DNA of 64,000 nt from Paramesorhizobium endophyticum (GTDB lineage Bacteria; Pseudomonadota; Alphaproteobacteria; Rhizobiales; Rhizobiaceae), in contig NZ_BMHH01000004.1 in NCBI RefSeq assembly GCF_014640615.1, forward strand, positions 272,008 to 336,007. The letters are read 5' to 3'. Positions 60,827 through 64,000 of the stretch are shown here, piece after piece (position 1 is the stretch's first letter; every line of letters begins with the position of its first letter). The notes beneath the pieces are model-generated. The model was not told the DNA's origin. It did no database searches and saw nothing but the letters and a program-made list of their open reading frames with translations. The position numbers were made by a program, and so were the translations under genes.

Positions 60827-61858
60827 ATGGCAATGCAGAGCACACGCCCAGCAGGATTGCTGGCGATAGACCGGGAAATGACGCGCCAGAACAGCGATGC
60901 GCTGGCATCATTTGAGACCGCTGGGGAGCCCGCCAAGGCCGTTGCCGCGTCGCTCCGGCGTACCGGCAGATTGCTACTGCTCGGCATGGGCGGCTCCCAT
61001 GCGGTCGGCCGCGCTGTCGAGCCCTTTTACCGCGCGCTCGGCATAGATGCGGTAGCCCTGCCACTTTCCGAACAGCTTTATCAGCCGCTACCGTTCGAAG
61101 GCCGCACCATTCTCATCACCTCGCAATCCGGAGAAAGCGCCGAGGTGCTGCGTTTCTTCACGGAGGCAGGCATTTCGCAAGGCGACAAACCGGACGATAT
61201 TTTCGGGCTGACGCTTGAAGCCGGATCGACGATCGCCAAGGTCCTGCCCTGCCTCATCGGTGCGGGCGGCACGGAACACGCCTTTGCGGCCACCCGCAGC
61301 CTGACGGTAACCTTCGCGCTCCATGCTGCCATCCTCGCTGCCCTGGGAGAAGACCAGCAGGCAACGCTTTCGATCCTGCAAAACCCGCAGGAGCCGGACA
61401 TATCAGCCGCGCTCGACGCGATGCGGGATGTCGGCACCATCGTGACGTCTGGGCGCAGAATGCACGGCGTGGCGGAAGCCATTGCGCTTGGCCTCACCGA
61501 ACTCTCCCGCCTGCCCTGCTATTCGCTCGAAGGCGGCCAGTTGCGCCACGGGCCGATGGAGATGCTGGGGCCGAAAGTCGGCATCATCCTCCTCCGCGCC
61601 CGCGATCTCACGTCGGAACTCGTCGCCCGCATGGCGCGCGATGCTGCCGAGGCGGGCTCGCCCGTCGTCGTTTTCGATGCCTCCGGCGAAGCTCCGGTGG
61701 AAGGCGTCGTTACCGTTTCCGCGCCGGCAGCGGGCTGCATGGCGTCGGTTTTCGCGCTTCTGCCTGCCGCGCAACGCTTCATGGTCGAATTCGCGGCCTC
61801 GCGCGTGACCGACGCCGGGACGCCGGTGCGCTCGTCCAAAATCACGAGAAGCGAATGA
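60827..61858 (+). CDS. Double-SIS-domain sugar-phosphate isomerase or deglycase
   Basis: A 343-residue protein with two SIS sugar-phosphate domains, the layout of the GlmS isomerase half, AgaS and FrlB. The first has LLLLGMGGSHAVGRAVEPFYRALGI and ILITSQSGESAEVL; the second VTSGRRMHGVAEAIALGLTELSRLPCYSLEGGQLRHGPMEMLGP. The ELRHGP-like motif places the ring-opening or deamination Glu/His set of GlmS relatives. No glutaminase domain is attached, so it would act as a deaminase, isomerase or deglycase. The kinase gene overlaps its stop (ATGA), suggesting consecutive steps. Confidence 0.88.
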   Translation: MAMQSTRPAGLLAIDREMTRQNSDALASFETAGEPAKAVAASLRRTGRLLLLGMGGSHAVGRAVEPFYRALGIDAVALPLSEQLYQPLPFEGRTILITSQSGESAEVLRFFTEAGISQGDKPDDIFGLTLEAGSTIAKVLPCLIGAGGTEHAFAATRSLTVTFALHAAILAALGEDQQATLSILQNPQEPDISAALDAMRDVGTIVTSGRRMHGVAEAIALGLTELSRLPCYSLEGGQLRHGPMEMLGPKVGIILLRARDLTSELVARMARDAAEAGSPVVVFDASGEAPVEGVVTVSAPAAGCMASVFALLPAAQRFMVEFAASRVTDAGTPVRSSKITRSE

Positions 61859-62808
61859 CCGGAATGCGCCCGCTTGCCGTTGCCGGCAATGTCAATGTCG
61901 ATCTCATCATGGGCCCCGCCACGCCATGGCCCAAGCCCGGAACCGAGATCATCGTCGATCATGACGAACTGCGCGTCGGCGGCGCGGCGGGTAACAGCGC
62001 CCTCGCTTGGTCGGCGCTGGGCCTCGACTACCAGATCGCCGCCAATACCGGCTCCGACCAATTCGGCGCATGGCTGCGCGAGGCTTTCGCGCCGCGCTCC
62101 GCCGCTTGGCCGGTGGCGGATGGAGGCACCACGCTGTCAGTCGGCATTACCCATCCTGGTGACGAGCGCACTTTCTTCACGACTCGCGGCCATCTCCCGG
62201 CGCTCGACTGGCCGCAGGTGCGCGGCATGCTGGATTGGGAGAGACTTCGCGGCGGCATCCTGCTTCTCTGCGGCAGCTTCCTCACCGAGGCGCTGACGGC
62301 GGATTATGACGCGCTTTATGACATGGCCGATGCGCATGGTGTGGCGGTGGCGCTCGACACCGGCTGGCCGCTCGACGGCTGGACGCAGGCGAATTGCGAC
62401 GCCGCGAGGCGATGGCTGGCGCGCTCGTCCTGCCTGCTTCTCAACGAAGTGGAAGCCACCACGCTTTCGGGCGAAAACACCCCGGAAACGGCAGCGCGGA
62501 CGCTTCGGGAACTTATGTCCGCCGGCGCGATTGCCGTCGTCAAATGCGGCCCACGCGGCGCGCTCGCCTTTGGAGCCGATGGCGCGCGATATCACGCCCC
62601 CGCTCCCAAAGTGGACGTGGTCGACACCATCGGCGCGGGCGATGTCTTCAATGCCGCGTTTCTCGCCGCCCACGCCCTCGGCCAGCCCTTGGCGAAGAAC
62701 CTCCAATATGGCGTCGATGTCGCCTCGACAGCCGTTTCCACCCTGCCGCGCCGTTACGATGCCGGCCAAGGTTTATACATGAAGGAAGACGCCGATGAGC
62801 GCGCTTGA
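61855..62808 (+). CDS. PfkB family carbohydrate kinase
   Basis: A 317-residue ribokinase-fold kinase: AVAGNVNVDLIMGPATPWPKPG, GGAAGNSALAWSALG, LLNEVEATTLSG, and the anion-hole/catalytic block VVDTIGAGDVFNAAFLAAHALG with the catalytic Asp in DTxGAGD. It probably phosphorylates the imported sugar before or after the SIS step, as FrlD does for fructoselysine. It overlaps the SIS gene by four bases and the ATPase gene by 14. Confidence 0.92.
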   Translation: MTGMRPLAVAGNVNVDLIMGPATPWPKPGTEIIVDHDELRVGGAAGNSALAWSALGLDYQIAANTGSDQFGAWLREAFAPRSAAWPVADGGTTLSVGITHPGDERTFFTTRGHLPALDWPQVRGMLDWERLRGGILLLCGSFLTEALTADYDALYDMADAHGVAVALDTGWPLDGWTQANCDAARRWLARSSCLLLNEVEATTLSGENTPETAARTLRELMSAGAIAVVKCGPRGALAFGADGARYHAPAPKVDVVDTIGAGDVFNAAFLAAHALGQPLAKNLQYGVDVASTAVSTLPRRYDAGQGLYMKEDADERA

Positions 62809-63880
62809 GCTGATCGATATCCGTAAGCGCTACGGAACGGCCGATACGCTGAAGGGCATTGATATTTCCCTCGAAAGCGGCGAGTTCCTCGTATTGCTCG
62901 GTTCCTCCGGTTGCGGGAAATCGACGCTTCTCAACATCATCGCGGGATTGGCGGAAGCGACCTCAGGCGAGGTGCGCATCGGCGGCCGCCCGGTCAATGG
63001 CGTGCATCCGAAGGATCGCGACATCGCCATGGTGTTCCAGTCCTATGCGCTTTACCCAAATCTTTCCGTCGCCCGCAATATCGGCTTCGGGCTCGAAATG
63101 CGCAAAGTCCCTCGCGCGGCACGCGAGGAAGCGGTGCGCAAGACCGCCCAGATCCTGCAGATCGAGCAGCTTCTCGACCGCAAGCCCTCCGAGCTTTCCG
63201 GCGGTCAGCGCCAGCGCGTCGCCATCGGCCGGGCGCTGGTGCGAAATCCGCAGGTTTTCCTCTTCGACGAGCCGCTTTCCAATCTCGATGCCAAATTGCG
63301 CATGGAGATGCGCACGGAGCTGAAACGCCTGCACCAGATGCTGGGCACCACCATCGTCTACGTCACACATGACCAGATCGAGGCGATGACGCTCGCCACC
63401 CGCATCGCGGTGATGCGCAATGGCCAGATCGAGCAACTGGCAACGCCGGAGGAAATCTACAACCGCCCGGCCACGCTCTATGTGGCGGAATTCGTCGGCT
63501 CGCCGCCGATGAATCTCCTCAACGCGACATTTGAGGGGAACACGCTGCTTATCGAAGGAACGGACACGCGGATAGCACTGCCCTCGCATCTGGCATCTCC
63601 CGGCAGTGTCTGCGACGTGGTGTTGGGTATTCGCCCCGAAGCGCTTGTCCCCGATACGGCTGGTGAAGGCCACACTTCGCTGGAGGCAAGAATAGACGTG
63701 GTCGAACTGACGGGCCCTGAGCGCGTGGTTTCCGGTTCGGTGGGCGAGCAGAAGTTGGTTGCCAGCCTGCCACAACAGACGGCTCTGGCAACCGGCACGC
63801 GGCAGAGGTTCAGCTTTCCTCTTGATGGCATGCATCTCTTCGACCGGAAAACAGGGAAGCGGCTTCCGATGTTATTTTGA
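62795..63880 (+). CDS. Sugar ABC transporter ATP-binding protein (MalK/UgpC type)
   Basis: A 361-residue ATPase. Walker A GSSGCGKST has Lys42, the signature is LSGGQRQRVAIGRAL, Walker B is VFLFDEPLSNLD and the switch His is in VYVTHDQIEAM. The C-terminal TOBE/OB part (GSPPMNLLNA, VLGIRPEALVPDTA, FSFPLDGMHLFDRKTGKRL) is of the MalK kind. It energises the permeases 59098-60824. It is the last gene of the operon; 63881-63915 is a short gap before the convergent edge gene. Confidence 0.95.
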   Translation: MSALELIDIRKRYGTADTLKGIDISLESGEFLVLLGSSGCGKSTLLNIIAGLAEATSGEVRIGGRPVNGVHPKDRDIAMVFQSYALYPNLSVARNIGFGLEMRKVPRAAREEAVRKTAQILQIEQLLDRKPSELSGGQRQRVAIGRALVRNPQVFLFDEPLSNLDAKLRMEMRTELKRLHQMLGTTIVYVTHDQIEAMTLATRIAVMRNGQIEQLATPEEIYNRPATLYVAEFVGSPPMNLLNATFEGNTLLIEGTDTRIALPSHLASPGSVCDVVLGIRPEALVPDTAGEGHTSLEARIDVVELTGPERVVSGSVGEQKLVASLPQQTALATGTRQRFSFPLDGMHLFDRKTGKRLPMLF

Positions 63881-63915
63881 CGCTGGAGGCATTATTCTCC
63901 TCACTTTGTTAGCCC

Positions 63916-64000
63916 TCACCACCTGACTCTCAGCCCGACATTGCCTGACACGACATAGCTGTCGGCGAAGTGGTCGACGGTGGTTCTGGCCAGCGCTTCG
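63916..64000 (-). CDS. 3' end of a probable outer-membrane beta-barrel protein gene, cut by window edge
   Basis: Read leftward, the visible frame is EALARTTVDHFADSYVVSGNVGLR, then VRW and a TGA at 63916-63918. A C-terminal aromatic residue after alternating residues (GLRVRW) is the usual end of outer-membrane barrels. Only 27 codons are visible, so the family (porin, autotransporter or receptor) cannot be told. Confidence 0.5.
   Translation of the reverse strand, partial: EALARTTVDHFADSYVVSGNVGLRVRW

Overview
The window looks like a chromosomal or large-replicon segment of a GC-rich alphaproteobacterium of the order Hyphomicrobiales, in the Rhizobiaceae/Phyllobacteriaceae/Brucellaceae neighbourhood. 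The evidence is the murA - DUF2948 - hisD - UPF0262 - low-molecular-weight phosphatase block, the rhizobial-style palindromic intergenic repeats, and an Agrobacterium-like type VI secretion system (T6SS). The species cannot be read from the sequence alone.

Layout. 1-560 is AT-richer DNA with possible fragments of a mobile element, lying at the 3' side of a tRNA-Thr(GGT) gene. 783-5375 is a conserved housekeeping block. 5518-16950 is accessory: a VOC protein, a nucleotidyltransferase, a DUF1403/ScpB-like pair, LacI, ArsR/SRPBCC, an OPT transporter, LysE, and an MFS/LysR pair. 17067-18305 is the collapsed remnant of a Fec-type iron-uptake locus: 5'-truncated and frameshifted fecI, and fecR fused by deletion to the tail of a FecCD permease. 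18306-27158 is a divergent carbohydrate locus: GntR regulator, UxaA-type dehydratase and Zn dehydrogenase leftward; binding protein, ATPase, two permeases and an SMP-30 lactonase rightward. 27338-31396 is a heavily decayed molybdenum-hydroxylase operon (xdhC, a MobA-like gene, and small, medium and large subunits), with frameshifts, deletions and a nonsense codon. It is followed by a 3'-altered doxX.

31835-54750 is a near-complete T6SS. Leftward: clpV(tssH) - hcp(tssD) - tai4 - tae4. Rightward: tssA-B-C-C2-tagJ-E-F-G-fha-K-L-M-tagF/pppA-ppkA. The tae4/tai4 pair is a peptidoglycan amidase effector with its periplasmic immunity protein. Control by threonine phosphorylation is implied by the kinase, the FHA protein and the TagF-PP2C fusion. 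No vgrG, PAAR or tssJ lies in the window. A perfect 20-bp palindrome sits in the divergent promoter region between clpV and tssA.

54686-55798 is a Wza-type polysaccharide export lipoprotein convergent with ppkA. 56233-63880 is a second carbohydrate locus: ROK repressor, binding protein, two permeases, double-SIS protein, PfkB kinase and MalK-type ATPase. Its architecture suggests uptake, phosphorylation and isomerisation or deglycation of an amino-sugar or fructosamine-type substrate. The right edge cuts a leftward gene that ends like an outer-membrane beta-barrel. All functional calls come from reading the sequence without database searches.
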